A stretch of DNA of 64,000 bases from Lethocerus indicus (Eukaryota > Arthropoda > Insecta > Hemiptera > Belostomatidae), in the NCBI GenBank assembly GCA_019843655.1, contig JACDQD010000007.1, positions 20,726,365 through 20,790,364 on the forward strand, read 5' to 3'. Of the stretch, positions 25,833 through 38,713 are shown one piece after another (position 1 is the stretch's first letter; every line of letters begins with the position of its first letter). The notes beneath the pieces were generated by a model. The model was given only the letters and a program-made list of their open reading frames with translations, did no database searches and was not told where the DNA came from. The translations under genes were made by a program, and so were the position numbers.

Positions 25833-27781
25833 TACTGTATTGGCATAATTTAACTTCGCCCGCAGCGCTAAATTGAATCCATAGGCCGGGGATGGAGGGA
25901 GGATGGGGGGTAGTGGCTCCAGAGGGTGTTAATTAACCGTTTAATACGAATTAAGTCCCCCGCCCCTCGCCCGGTCCGACTAATGATTAGGGAGTGTCGA
26001 GTAGATTAGAGGCCCGACGGGAGGCGGAGCGATAGAGAGAAATTGCTGTAGGGGAATCGTGACCGTGCCTCCCCCAAGTAGTAGCCTCTGCTCGATTCAT
26101 CGCCCGCGGGGTTAATTACCCTCAGTGGCCGAAATATCTATCGCAAAATGTTAGGGATAGTCGGATAATTTATTAAACCGTCGCAATAATGAGCTATCGA
26201 CAAAGGGAAGTTTCGACAGATCTCTCGCCCCTGCGGACATTGGGCGAAGAAATGTCACGATTTTATTGTCACCACTGTAAATTAAATTTTCAACCTACCT
26301 TACATGGAAATACTGATCTCAAGAACCAAGAGCTAGAAAGTTTAAATACAAAAATGCAATATTTTCAAGACCAACAAAATCGTGGGATTTCATTTTTCCG
26401 AATGAACCAAGCGATATGTGTTTCAGTCATACACTGCCTTCAACAGCATAGTAGCAGAACGATATGTCCCCAGTTATTAATACTAAGCCTGATGGTTGAG
26501 CAATTTCTCCCAAGTAATTATTCTCAGAGAGCGTATTAAGAATGGTTAAGGGGGGAAAAGCACTTGAAATGTGTCCGCGATCTCAGTCTTTCGGTCTCAA
26601 ACTCGGCTGTCAGAGATAAGCTCTGAAATGAGCAGCGGCTCCGATGTATTTAGCGTCGGGCGCACAATTTATACACGCCTCCCTCCTCGGCTAAATTATC
26701 GGACTCCGGTCGGATTATTAAGATCTTGAGGAGAAAAAAGAAAGATAGAGAGGAGGGCGGTAGAGGCCGCCGGGGCCACTAAAGCCGTTTCACGTCCAAG
26801 TGGGTTAATTTTCACGTCAAAACTCAACCGAGAGCCAGATCAAATCTGAAGGTCCCTAATCCGCCCCGTCGATACGGAGCCTCAAAAGGGACGACACGAA
26901 GCCGACGGGGGTAGTTTAATTTTATATTTTTTATTTATCTCTGCCCCTCTGTTTCTTAATCCGGCGATGAGACCCGGGAGATAGAACGGCCGTGTAGACC
27001 CGGAGGGCCCCCCCCCCAACCCGCCCTAACCACAGTGAATGATAGGCATCGCCCGTGTCACGCTTCAACAAGACATATGCCCCGACTTTAAAACACCGAA
27101 CAATGCTATCCTGGGCCGGTATCGGTTACAGAATGAGCACCGCCCAGAGGCCGGAGATATTGTAGATCGGGGAGATATTCGCGAAGTAGTTCGAGGGCAC
27201 AATAAAGAAACCTTCGGCTAAATTTAGAGACTGTAATTTCATTTGCCCGTTCGTTCCTTTTGCTTTTCTTCCCGTAAGCGTCGGCCGATTGCCGGTTTAT
27301 ACACGAAGGTTTACACGAAAAGCGAAGTTGGTGGAAATTCATAATTTATACAAAATATTAAGTGTAATTCTCGTTAACGCGTATTTCGGCAGGAGGTGCC
27401 ATTTCTATTTTTCCATTGTCAGTCCCAATGTAATGCGGGAAGTCACATGACGATTGTTGTGAACACACTGCGAGTCACGCTATTTTGCATATGCGGCGAT
27501 GTCCGAGCGTACGTTATTACTATCGGCGTCATAATCATCCCTCAGCCATCGACAGTGCGGCGGCGGGGGGGAGCTCCAACTACTTTTTTTTCCATCGAAT
27601 AAATCTTACTTTCGAACGACCTACCCCGGCCCCGTTTACAACGTTTTCTGTATGCAGGCCTGTTTCCGAGTGTGTTCATGCGACGGGGGATTCGTGACCG
27701 GTTGCAGTCATGATAATAATCACGATTAATCCTAAAGTACATTCACGAGGCAACCAGATCAAGACATTAATTTAGGGTCGT

Positions 27782-27805
27782 GGGTGATGGGTGGGTGGGT
27801 GGGGG
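27782..27805 (+). repeat. GGGT tandem tract, potential G-quadruplex
   Basis: Five runs of three or more G, with loops of TGAT and then single T, occur in 24 bases. This is a textbook pattern for a compact parallel G-quadruplex; folding is inferred. Confidence 0.75.
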
Positions 27806-28026
27806 TCAAAATCTGATTCGATTTCATCTACCCCATTCAGTCTCCATTTACAAACACCAAATGACAGTGACAATAATTTATGCAGTAAAATTTATGAAAC
27901 ATCGTGTAATAGCACCACCAAAAGCTTGGGTAATTCGTTTAATTGAGTATGATTTTATAATTACGTATAAACTGAAATCACTCCAGGGACAAAAATTGCA
28001 TAAGAAAACTATTGATAATTCCGCAG

Positions 28027-28200
28027 TCTGTTTCTGTCTCCTCTCGCTCGTTTAGTCCTTAGCTAGACCGTCTTGTAGTCTTGTACTGTCTGACATTACA
28101 AGTGACTCTGACAGTGCAGTGAGGATGCCCAAAACCGGTCTAGCAAAGGACCAAACCAGCGAGAGGAGACGAAAGCCCTCGCAGAACACCCCTCGAAGAA
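28027..28200 (+). repeat. Family A copy 4, foldback with deletions
   Basis: A partial minus-oriented arm (28027-28070, TTTCTGTCTCCTCTCGCT to CTAGACCG) is followed by CTTGTACTGT and the start of the plus arm (ACAAGTGACTCTGACAGTGC). The plus arm (to 28200) has lost the GATGGCGAG region and the GAAATCTACGG region by two internal deletions, and ends in the outer segment remnant CCCTCGCAGAACACC. Both arms remain recognisable, so the unit is a degraded hairpin. Confidence 0.8.
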
Positions 28201-29066
28201 AAGTGGTATTCTAAACTATTAAGAATTGCTTCTTTTGTTTGTTCCGTAATAATTGTGGAATTGTCTTTCAATAGGAGTTGTATTTAATGTAATTCGATTA
28301 TGAATTACTAGTTTATGACGCCGCCTGTAAACACGCTTTGTGTTACATCCCGAGGTGGTATAGTTTCGTTCGATAGCGTCTTTTTTTTGTTGTACTTCTA
28401 CTCGAGTCCACTCGGGGCCGCACTTGTTTTCGGGCCCGTGATTCGGAATAGGCGGCGCTCTTAATTTCTGTTTTTAAAAGAAAACAAAGGCCGAGCCTGT
28501 GTTGGGGCGGTCGTGGAGCGTGAAAACAAAGTGGGGCCGAAGGCGGGGGGTCGACCGGGGCCTAACAAGCGTGAGGTGGTGGTACCCTTTTCAGGAGACT
28601 CGTGACCCTCAGCCTCCCCCCAAGAGCTCGTACAGCCAGTGCGGCGGTTCAACATCTCGATGACGGCTTTCCTCATTTGTCGCCACGAGCCCACTCCAGA
28701 CGAGGGTCCCCTTTCAGGCCCTAGCCCCGGGGACGGAAATTTGCATTACTCGTTTTAAAACACCGAGTGCGGGTTGAGTATCAATTGTAAGGTGGGCGAA
28801 ATGTCGGGGGTAACTTTTGTCCTTCACCCACTCGCTGCCCTCTGCATACAGTTTTAGTTTTTGCTCACTTCCACTTCTGGTGGGCGTTTGTGTAGGTTTT
28901 ACTCTCGAGACCGTTTCTTTATTCAACCCTTAATGCCGAGCTAATTTATTCCTCTTCATCGTGTGCTCACACACTACGTAGAGAATAATCATACCGCACC
29001 AAACAACACCTCCGACAACCTTCTTAGACATATCTTCTCGGGATGTATACAAATCACATGGCGAAC

Positions 29067-29081
29067 ATAGAAATTACTAGT
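29067..29081 (+). repeat. Left direct repeat bracketing copies 5 and 6
   Basis: ATAGAAATTACTAGT recurs with one mismatch at 29625-29639. The two copies sit at the outer limits of a pair of family A elements. Confidence 0.65.
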
Positions 29082-29343
29082 TTAACATAGCTGTTTTGTG
29101 GCCTGCGAGGGTTTGGAATACCGTAGATTTATCTTCAGTAACGGTGTTAGTACAAGCGACAATGACAGTGCAGTGAGGATGCCCAAAAAACATCCAAAGT
29201 ACCAAAAGTTTCTAACACCGCAACTGAAGATGGCGAGCAACCGAAACCGGTCTAAAAAACACCAAACCGGCGAGCGGAGACTGAAACAGCACAAACGTAC
29301 GGTATTCCAACCCCTCGCAGACCACAAAACAGGTATGTTAAAC
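29080..29343 (+). repeat. Family A copy 5, outer segment on both sides
   Basis: Starts with GTTTAACATAGCTGTTTTGTG and ends with its inverted partner CAGGTATGTTAAAC, giving terminal inverted repeats of about 45 bp. The left arm has lost its middle: it jumps from GTAGATTT to ATCTTCAGTAACGGTG. The right arm is complete. From the ATG in GAAGATGGCG a short open frame exists but is shifted relative to other copies. No target duplication is evident directly at its own two ends. Confidence 0.88.
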
Positions 29344-29448
29344 GGATGGTTTTGGATTTTTATTGTCAAGACTATTTTATGAGGTTATCTAAATGGTTCT
29401 TATTTAAACCTTCGGGGACTGCATGACGTCAGCCACATCATGAATATC

Positions 29449-29624
29449 TTTCGTGTGTTTCTGTCTCCTCTCACTGGTTTGGTCTTTTGCTAGACCGGTT
29501 TCGGCTGCCCGCCATCCAAAGTGCCAAAAGTGACTAACACCGCTACTGAAGATACCGAGCGGCCGAAACCGATCTAGCAAAAGACAAAACCAGCGACCGG
29601 GGACAGAAACGCACGAAATCTACG
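29449..29624 (+). repeat. Family A copy 6, foldback without outer segments
   Basis: The minus-oriented arm (29449-29513, TTTCGTGTGTTTCTGTCTCC to GGCTGCCCGCC) passes directly into the plus arm at CATCCAAAGTGCC. That arm ends at CACGAAATCTACG. The inner parts of the left arm are missing. There is no outer segment on either side. The right end abuts the direct repeat at 29625. Confidence 0.85.
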
Positions 29625-29639
29625 ATAGAAATTACTGGT
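29625..29639 (+). repeat. Right direct repeat bracketing copies 5 and 6
   Basis: ATAGAAATTACTGGT, a one-mismatch copy of 29067-29081. Confidence 0.65.
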
Positions 29640-32600
29640 CGGTAACTTGGTCTCCAATTTTACAATATTTCATGTCCCCAATTGGCTGATTCGAAAATAT
29701 CGAGGGTTCTCTTGGAGGACATACGTTCAACGAGTCGAGAGATAACTGTATTAAATTTCACCGTACGCAGCTCCGTCCGCGTAATGGGACAGTTGCATTA
29801 TCTCATTAGTTAAGTTGGTGGTGGGAGAGGAGCCGGGGCGACCGAACACGGGGCGGAACCCGGCTCCGTGTCTATTTACACAAGTGTCACCGTCGGTCCA
29901 GACACCCGAGTTAAGTTAACAACAGTTGTGTACAACAACACTGGGTAGGTAGAGGCCCACTGACACGCACTGAACGCGGGAAAACGCACCGCCCCGCTAA
30001 TGAGTGTACAATTAACACTCCGCACTCCACCACCCCCCCGCAGCAGGGGCAGACTCCGCTATAGAGAGAGGGCCTGTCGCTGCAATAACACCCTGCTAAG
30101 AGACACCAATTATCGCTCCGCCGCTAATGTCGTAAACACACTACGCCCGGGGGGTTCGGTCAATTTGGGCGCTAATTCCTTACTTGAATACACTCCGTCG
30201 TTGCGTCCAACGGTTTGAATTTAATTTCAGAAAAATCGCCTTACTCGGACGATGAAAATTACCGTGTATTTAACAGGAACATAATTTTAGGTGCTTAAAA
30301 TCCGATAATAAGGTTTCGTTGTACGTTACCAAAGTGCCACTAAATAAGCGAGTGGCGATAGTTCGGATGATTGAGGATGGTATCACTGTAATGCATAAAA
30401 CATTTTTGTACTCAAACTATAAAATGTACAGTGTTGAAGGGTTTAAATCCTAAATATTTGTGCATTATTTTATTTATATACCCATATGTTAGTATAACAT
30501 GAGTACTTCGGGTTTAGGTACTAACTCGTTCCTGAATGACCGAATTGTTGGACCGCATGTCATCAAAAGCCAACGGCAGTGATGAATGTTGACATACTCT
30601 GTACTATCGCATTCCGATAGAATTATTTAGGACCAGAACCCCGCGCCAAGCGAAACGGAAGTGCGCCCATACGGTATAGTGTCCGTTCAACGCGGGACGG
30701 TGTTTTAGTCCGTGTAAACGGTACCTATCGTATTACACGGTTTAACCGACGTTGCGGTCCAATAAAAACCGTGGCGCAGGGCCGGCGGGCTAACGGGCGG
30801 GCGTATATCTTCCCTCTCGTATAATACAAGCGGCAAAACCTGGAGCAGAGGGGGAGGTCGGGGACAGATTTACTGCGCGATTAGGCTAGGATATTGTCGC
30901 GCGCGGAGCCGGCCGGCCAAGTTATGTGTCACTTCGTTAGCGAGCCCGCCGATACCGCGTCCCCGGGGCCCGTTACCGAAGAGCAATTTACGAGCGGCGC
31001 TCGGACATTAAGTCCGGACAAGACGCGGCGACGTTAACGTCGGCCGTCCCGGAAACTGATTTACAGTCGACGCCATTTTTTCCTCCCCACTCGCGACCTA
31101 TAAAGCCGACACGGAGCGGTAACGTACGGCGTTTTCAGCGTAACTCGTACGCAGCCAAGTTTTGCTGTGAATTATGAAGAGGTATAAATTAGTTCGGAGC
31201 TAAAGGTTAAAGATCGAGTCACCAGGAAGTCTCGAGTGCGAAAGTTTCATTCATGCTAACCAGATGAGAGAATGGACTAAGAAAAAAGAAAAATTTTATG
31301 TGAATACTAGTAAATCGGTACTAGTTGTACAAACATGTTTTCCATTGAATAGCTGACTAATCCAGAAGACTCAGTGTCCCTAAAAAAATTTGAAGTGCGT
31401 TCGCTACTTAGCCCGGCCTTAGTGACTCGGTGGCCAAATTTTGTACTTGCGCGGCAGTTAGGTGAACTACAACAATGTATGTTTTTCGTAATTAAAAAAA
31501 CATTAAGTATTCATATTGAAAATAATTATTCGAAAAGCTCACCACAGAACAATATGGATTATTGAAACACATAAATAATAAAAACTATTGGAAAGTCTTG
31601 TTTCCAGTATTTGTTTCTTGCCAATCCGGCTAGAAAAACATTCTCCTCGGTGATGAATATTTTTTGAAAGTATAATTTTACCCCAGTGTCGAGATATACA
31701 AATACCGATAATGCCGATAAAACCGAGGCGCTCTGTCGGTGTCTATATAAAATAAAGTTTCCGCCACAGCTTATGGATAATAGCCGAAAGCCCGAACAAG
31801 CTAGTAGGGACTATCACACGGCCGATAAAATGAGATATATGATATAAGATAAAAGGGGAAGGGGGCTCATACATATTAATATCGAGTAATAAAAAGAAAA
31901 GAAGTTGTCGACTCTCCTCACATCTGTATTTTATCGACGGCTGCATGTTTTATACATATGCGCATAAACTACGCCGGTTCCCCGGCGTTATTTAACCTCC
32001 GACTCGCACGTGTGCGCCCCTATGACCCGACACAACAGCCAGCCTACCTTTTAATATCCTTTCCGACTGTCTTCCGTTTTCGTTAACAAATATAATGTTG
32101 TCTATAACAGGCGAATGGCTCTTAAGGCAGGCCGGTACCCTTCATGGGAGAATAAACACGTCGAGTAATGATCGATTAATAATGCTATTACTATTTTATT
32201 CCCTGAGTAATATAGTAACTAGAGCATGTAGGCTGAAGCATCCTGTCGGTACGCAATTAGATGTCTACAGCAGGATACATTTATCTCCGTTGGAGCAAAC
32301 CAACAGGGTTTGTTAGGAGACTAACATACGAATCGATACGAGTACTAAATCGGATTCTGGGACGATCTGATACTTTAAAATATTGAAAGGAAACCAAGGC
32401 AAAAGAACCCTATTTTCACGTGTACCTGGGGACAAAGATGTCAACCGACAGGACAATGCTGTGAGATGGTCCCGCCTCTACTCTCTCTCTCTCTCTGTGT
32501 CTCGGTCTGACCCGGAATAATTCATTTCCCTAACTGAAAGGCCGGTCCCTTATTGTCCAGTGAAGGTAACGGAATTACCCTCCACTACCGCAACAATCAG

Positions 32601-35128
32601 GCTCTAGTGTCCTTTTATCCGAACCCTCAGAACGAACAATGTTCGTTGGCAGATATACGACCGCATATTACAAAAAAAAATGGTAAACAAACTATTGTAT
32701 CGCCTCAAGTTTCCCTGCGATGTATCCATCTAAATGTTTAAAATGTACTCTTGTAAAATATCCGTCGTTTTAAATGTGTTAGTATAAATAAATAACCGAT
32801 GTAATTGTTAGTTGTCATATGCGTACTGGCAGAAATGTGAGTAAACTGTATGCATTCAGACACTGGCTACTGGAATTTGATGTCGCAAAAACTTTAGTTG
32901 CTGAATACGATATAGTAGAGAGATCCTGAGTGCTACGGGGCGAACACTTCGTACGCACCCACCGTTAAAGTCTCTTTTCTCATACGTGTAAGTCTCTTTC
33001 ATCTCTGTCTGTAAGTGACCACTATTTGGCGAACAAATATATCGCAAAAAACTTGTATCACCGTAAGTTTTCCTGTTATATATTTATTTACATGTTGCAA
33101 ATTACAAAAGTACTCTTTTTTCGCCGATAAGATTCATTAAATATTCCACTCATTAGAGAGAGTCGCTATAACATTGTGCAATTAATTTCGCTCGATTCAC
33201 ATTGGGAAACGCGGTGTAGAAAAAATATAATTATCCCTGATTTATTTCTTTCCAGCCGTTGATTTACGAGGGACCTCGTCATTTTGAAGCGGCGTATAAC
33301 TCAGAGAGTACCGCGCCGTTGGGAAAGGAACTAAATTTTGTTTTTTTACACCGGCTAATTAGAATGTAGCCTTGATGGACGAAAAGAGCGGTTGGCAAAC
33401 GCGAGTTGCACCGGCGTATCGCCTCCGTCCGAACTCGCAGTGGGCACGAAAGTCGAGAAATGCCGAGTTGAAATCGACATCGGAGCCGTCTCCGGTATGG
33501 AAACATCTGTCCACTCGAATACCGTCGAAATTCCCTTTCCTCGAGTGGGTCCTTACCCCCGGCCGCGAGTTTACACAGGACGGCGAAGCTGAACACACAA
33601 CAGCTACAAATGGCCCCGGTAGTTTTACGCTACAAATTCCCCGATCGTCGTCGCCGGCCTCCCAACTTCCCGCGTCCGGGTTTGCACAGGAGCCGCCCCT
33701 AGGGCATAAACAGCGGTGTTCTGCAAATTGACTTTACAGCCGGCTACTGGGGTAGCAAACCGATTCCCACACGGCCTGTCTGTATATTTAGTTGTATGTA
33801 ACTTGAGTGGAGTGGAGGTTGGTGAATGTTTCAGCATTTTCCTTTAACTACTTTATAAGCTTCATCGCAGGTACGGGGAGTGTCAGAGTACATAGCGTTC
33901 ATACGATAAATTAACCCCGACATGTAAAGTCTTATATTTAAAACTATTGGGGCATAAGAATTTGTTCTTTATGCATGACATTTTTTTCATGAATCCAGTT
34001 TAGTTCGTTTTTCACGCACGCATTATACACATACATAAAATTCAATATAAATTTGATTCTAGCATAATTAGACAGAAAAATAGTTTTATTTTGGTCTAAT
34101 TCTGGGTTGGTACACTTATCAAAGACTTAAATTGAAAATGAGTTGATCTCAATTAAATCTACAACAACCGAAAGGCTTCAACAATTTCATTACACTTGTT
34201 CAGTAAGTTCAGTAAGAATCATTTTTCATTCACTCGACATAGATTGTTTATTTCATGTTAAAAATATAGCTGGTGTTTTGTTCTATTTCCTAACGAATGT
34301 TTCACCACTCCGAAATGAGATTGAACCATAGCCCACTACCAACCGGCCTTTCACAAGCGAGGTTAGAGCAGTCGTGTCATTGATTCGAACCCGGCCGACA
34401 ATCAGATTAGACCGAAACTAAACGTATTAAATGGGAGTCGAAACCGATTTGGCCTCCGCCTCCGGTTTACCAACAGAAAGCCGCTAATGGCCGAAATGTC
34501 GCGTGGTAAACGGCGGCGTCAATATTGGCCCGTGTGTCTGTAGGCCGACGCGTCGGGGCTATTCCCGTGCCTCGCGCCAGAGGTGGATTGACCGGCGGGG
34601 CGCTAATGCGGGAGATTTTTAGCGAGGACTCAGCGGAAAACCTGTGTGCTTTTCTCATTCGGCCCTCGCCGCTAACTGGACAATAGTGGCCGGGAGGGCC
34701 GGAATCGTCGCGTTAACACGATCAGGAGGTGTTAGCAGCCTTGTAAATGACCGTTTAGTACCCGGTCTTCGTGATGACGAGGAGTTTTTCTGTCCACTGT
34801 CAGTCATACTGTCTACGAAACCGAATGCTAATAAGCGTACTGATTGTTCTGTGAGTAAACTGCAGCTGACGGGCTCCTCTCGTTCAATCTATTGACATTT
34901 CCTCCGTAAGGAAAATGTCAACTACACTGACTATTACTATAGATGCATTTCCATATTTTTCTATCTTCTGCCTCCAAGTGTAGATCTGGTATTTGCCAGT
35001 TCCGGCATCAGGCAATCTTCAGCAGTCTACTGATAAATGATGGATAATAGTATTGAATGAATTATTAGGTACGGTATGATACTCAGATCAAATAACTAAC
35101 AGGTATTCCACACTGACATCATTTTGAA
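29640..35128. other. Intergenic GC/AT mosaic, no gene
   Basis: GC/CpG-rich islands lie at about 29760-30200, 30600-31100, 33400-33720 and 34370-34720, with AT-rich DNA between. The open frames around 33279-33837 overlap on both strands in a low-stop island and have no recognisable product. Confidence 0.5.
32480..32496 (+). repeat. CT microsatellite
   Basis: Eight CT units followed by GTGTCTC. Confidence 0.85.
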
Positions 35129-35243
35129 ATACCTGTTTTGTGGTCTGCAATACTGGGGGTTGGAATACTGTAGATTTTGTGTTCCTATCTCCTCTCGCTG
35201 GTTTGGTCATTTACTAGACAGGTTTCAGTAGCGGTGTTTAGTA
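35129..35243 (-). repeat. Family A copy 7, single arm with outer segment
   Basis: Minus-oriented arm starting with the outer segment (ATACCTGTTTTGTGGTCTGC), interrupted by a few extra bases, then GGTTGGAATACTGTAGATTT. It continues through CTCCTCTCGCTGGTTTGGTC to ACAGGTTTCAGTAGCGGTG and is truncated at about 35243. About 25 inner bases (GCTGCTCGCCATC) are deleted. In the element's own orientation its outer end is intact and the other end is missing. Confidence 0.78.
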
Positions 35244-38200
35244 AAACTAAAATCTATATCATTTTCTTAAAGTCCATTATAATCACATTCCTAACACATC
35301 CATTGATAGAATTCATTGTCGTATTGGATTTTATTGTTGAAACATTTTTTTCCCCAACAGATGTCGAGGCTTTCAACAAAAGGTGAACCGGTCCCGAGTT
35401 TGTCCACGCATTAACATCTCCCTTCCTCCGTCCCCGAAAATCTGACTTACGGGTAGATTGAGCGGTGGGCCCCGAGGGCGGGTTTGTCGAAGATACCGGC
35501 GGGCATTGTTTACAACACCGCCACGGCAGTCGTAAAAGCCGGGTCCAGGTGTAAAAAAAGACCGAAGTAGCAGCAGCTTGAGAGCGCAGGTAGTTGCGGA
35601 AGGGCCGAGAGCTGACCAAGGGCGTGGGAGGGAGCGATGGAGGGAGGGAGGGTCGTGTCGTGCGCACGGTACCCCTTAGCCCTCTGTAAACACGTAAACA
35701 TTGTTAACACACAGTCGGCCCGGGTGGTCCGCAGACCTCAGCACTATTCGAAAACCCTCTCACAGCGAGGACCACACACGGTGTCCGAGCTGCAACAACC
35801 GGTAGAATAATTCTTTACGAGCCGTACTCTAAACACGGGGAGCCGGGGCACTGGGTAAACTGTTCCTACCGCCGTTCTGCTACTGTACTGACAGTTAGTC
35901 GGGACTATATCCTGTAACAATATTCAAATAGCCCAACTACATATCGACGCATTGCGTTCCTTAGCTCATTACTATGTTTATTATTTGAAATAGAGTTTCA
36001 GAATAACCGTCGCATATACAATAACACGTAATAACCACATAACTGATTATTTACAGTAGATAAATTAACTGACAGTAACAGCTCATCATCGGTTGCCGAC
36101 GTGGGTAAATATTTCATAAAGTCACTGACGAAATAGTGAAAACCTCAATTGAAAACTTATTTTAACATCAATTTCCACAATACTGCAAGATAAACAAGGA
36201 TAAAACCACAGATTCGTTTACTCCGGCCACGCGACCGAGGAGCTCCCCGATCCGGAACCTTAAACCCGGAACGTTTTCTCGGCTGATTTTAATAATCCAC
36301 ATCCCACCGGCGCTGGGCACCTTCCTGTCTACAATAATTGGGGTTGCGGGGCTCATAGCGCGTTACACTTCTGGCCGCGGTTATTCATAATATTCCGTGT
36401 GAAAACCGAGACCACGGTCCGTTAGCTCCGGGGACTTGTTGAAACCCTGCCTCCCCCCGAACATTTCTAATGCGATCGTTCGGGGCGATAAATCCGATGC
36501 TCGAAATTTGAATAACGGTCCGCGTTTTCGAGTGTGCTTTGGGAGGGGAACGCTGTACATGGGTTGGGGTTCGGCGACGGTTACGTTAAAAATTACCAGA
36601 CCGTATAACCTGAGAGTCCGCCCTGGGTAGAGCGCGGATTTATAAATATGCATCGGAATGTAAATCTTATCCCGTAGCCGGTCGTTAATTTGTACACTAA
36701 TTATGAATTTTTTTTACTCCGGCACTCCATCCCCGAGTTCCCCCCGCCCCGCCCAACCGCCAATTTTCTCCTCCTTCATCACAATACAGATCGTTATCCC
36801 GTACGTGTTAATTAGCGGAGGTGTTGTGTTCTCAACAAAGTCCGCGGCCCGATAGGCCGAGAGGAGGTCGAAACACGCGAAGCCGCTTTTGTTTGACTGG
36901 ATGTATAACATATCTAAATCCTCCTCGGGAATAAATTAAGAAAATAACCGGGCCTTAGGGCAATTATTCTTTCTTATTTCCCTTCCTTTGTCGGTTTTTA
37001 CAAAAAGAACTCCGCTTCGTGTTTATAATTGTCTCTGTTCCTCAGCGGAATTCCCTCCATACCCTCCGCGGGGAGAGACTAAACATCCGAATTAATGCGC
37101 AATTACCGTCCTGGTTATTTCGGTAATGTGTTTCCTCCTCTCTTCTTTTTATTTCGCTACTCCTCTTTTAATTAATTATAAGGCCGAACGGCGATAGCGT
37201 CGGCCCCTTTATAGTAGAGGGCGGCCGCCTCTGGCCTATCTCTCCCCTATTAAACTGACTGCGGTCGGTTTAATTGTCTCGGAATCTTAATTTCCAGCGC
37301 CGCTCGTCGGTTGATTGCCCTATCCCGTCGGATGTGGAAAATTGTAGATTTATGACTCAATAATTTTTTCGGCTGCGACAACATCAGTAGGCGGCCGTTT
37401 GGGAGGAAACGGCTCCTTTCAGTTTCCTAAACGGTATGGAAGACGAATTTCGGCCCATCGCAATCTTCGGAGAGAATAGTGCCTCACTATTTTAATTTTT
37501 TTGAGGCCCGTGAGATTTTAGCGATCTTCCCTTTTCTTAAGTTGTCCTAAGGACATTTTTCTGTTCCTCACTATCTTTAAAACAGACTGCAGAACTAACA
37601 GAATATCGTTACGGGAGGCTAAAGGCTACCTAAAAGCAACAATAACGGGGCTACCTTAACGTAGAAAATCGAATCCAAGTATTTTTTTCAATCATCCCCA
37701 ATTAGATATCTAACGATAGTCCTATATTACCTAAAAATATAATTTATTTGAGCCGTCGGAAATCTGCCAATATAGTGAAATAATTAGAAATTTTTTATGC
37801 CTATGAGCAATCTTGGCAAGACACACAAGTGTTGTGCAATTTCGTTTCGAGTTTAATTCTGTGCCGTTTTCTAATTATGTTGAACATAGCAATTAAGGAA
37901 ATGCTGATAAATGGTACAGAAAAAAAATAATTGATTTCCCCCCGACGTACTCTACACATTAGTCTACCTGTAAGTTGATTGTGCAACACTGATCATTATC
38001 CCGTGTGGCATTCAGCAATGTTAATTTTCCAATTATCTGGAAACGACTCCGTCGCCGGCCACGGCGGCGGTAGCCAACAGGCTTGAATATCTCACTGTAT
38101 ATTAGTGGATAAACGTCACTAACTCAAAGAATTCAATTATCGTATAATGGGCTCATTAAAACAGCAGATAGTTGGACATAATACTTGCTTGGTAACATTT

Positions 38201-38527
38201 TCGAATATAAAGAAATATCATCAACTTCAGTTTGTTACTTCTACTGGGAATTATATACTTATGCTCCTTGCCAAACTGACAAACGCGTCGATACGTTGAA
38301 CGAAAAGTGTTCGTTGGATGACGGATCGTTTCTAGTTAATTGGGAAATTAATATTGACGAATATATACATGATATTACCCAATATTGTGCCTACTGACCG
38401 AAGGAATGTGCTTAAAATCCAGCAAAAAAATAAACAATTTTTTTTTCATAATTCAGTACTTAATTCAAAGATATAAAAATAAACAAGAGAGTATATAAGA
38501 TGTGGCTTGTTAATTTCGTGCGTTGTT
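35244..38527. other. Intergenic GC/AT mosaic, no gene
   Basis: CpG-rich islands lie at about 35390-35760, 36180-36640 and 37030-37440; the rest is AT-rich. A purine-rich GGGA tract lies near 35630-35650. Overlapping open frames on both strands in the islands match nothing I recognise. Confidence 0.5.
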
Positions 38528-38701
38528 AAAATTGTTAAAATGTAAACTATAAATTTTTAGAATGAGTTTCAATTATTATATAATCTAGAATACCTGTTTT
38601 GTGGCCTGCGAGGGGTTGGAGTACCGATGATTTCGCGTAGACAGTGACAGTGCAGTGAGGATGCCCAAAAAACATCCAAAGAGCCTAAAGTGACTAACAC
38701 C

Positions 38702-38713
38702 GCTACTGGAGAT
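38702..38713 (+). repeat. Left 12-bp target duplication of the insertion
   Basis: GCTACTGGAGAT, repeated at 38908-38919. Intact family A arms have this sequence once only, so the second copy was made by the insertion. Confidence 0.75.

Larger units (their letters stand above)
24980..28026. other. Intergenic mosaic, no supported gene
   Basis: AT-rich to about 25560, then a GC-rich block with GA tracts to about 26180. A more AT-rich segment to 26540 holds an unassigned 116-codon frame, followed by another GC-rich block to about 27160 with a C10 run near 27009. A G-run cluster lies at 27782-27805. No RNA gene or repeat copy was seen. Confidence 0.5.

Noticed and set aside
29098..29382. 94-codon frame through family A copy 5
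   Set aside because: It is read through repeat arms in a frame that differs from the other copies, so it is not evidence of a gene.
34381..34400. GATTCGAACCCGG, like a tRNA T-loop (B box) on the minus strand
   Set aside because: No A box, no matching acceptor stem and no cloverleaf can be built from the surrounding bases.
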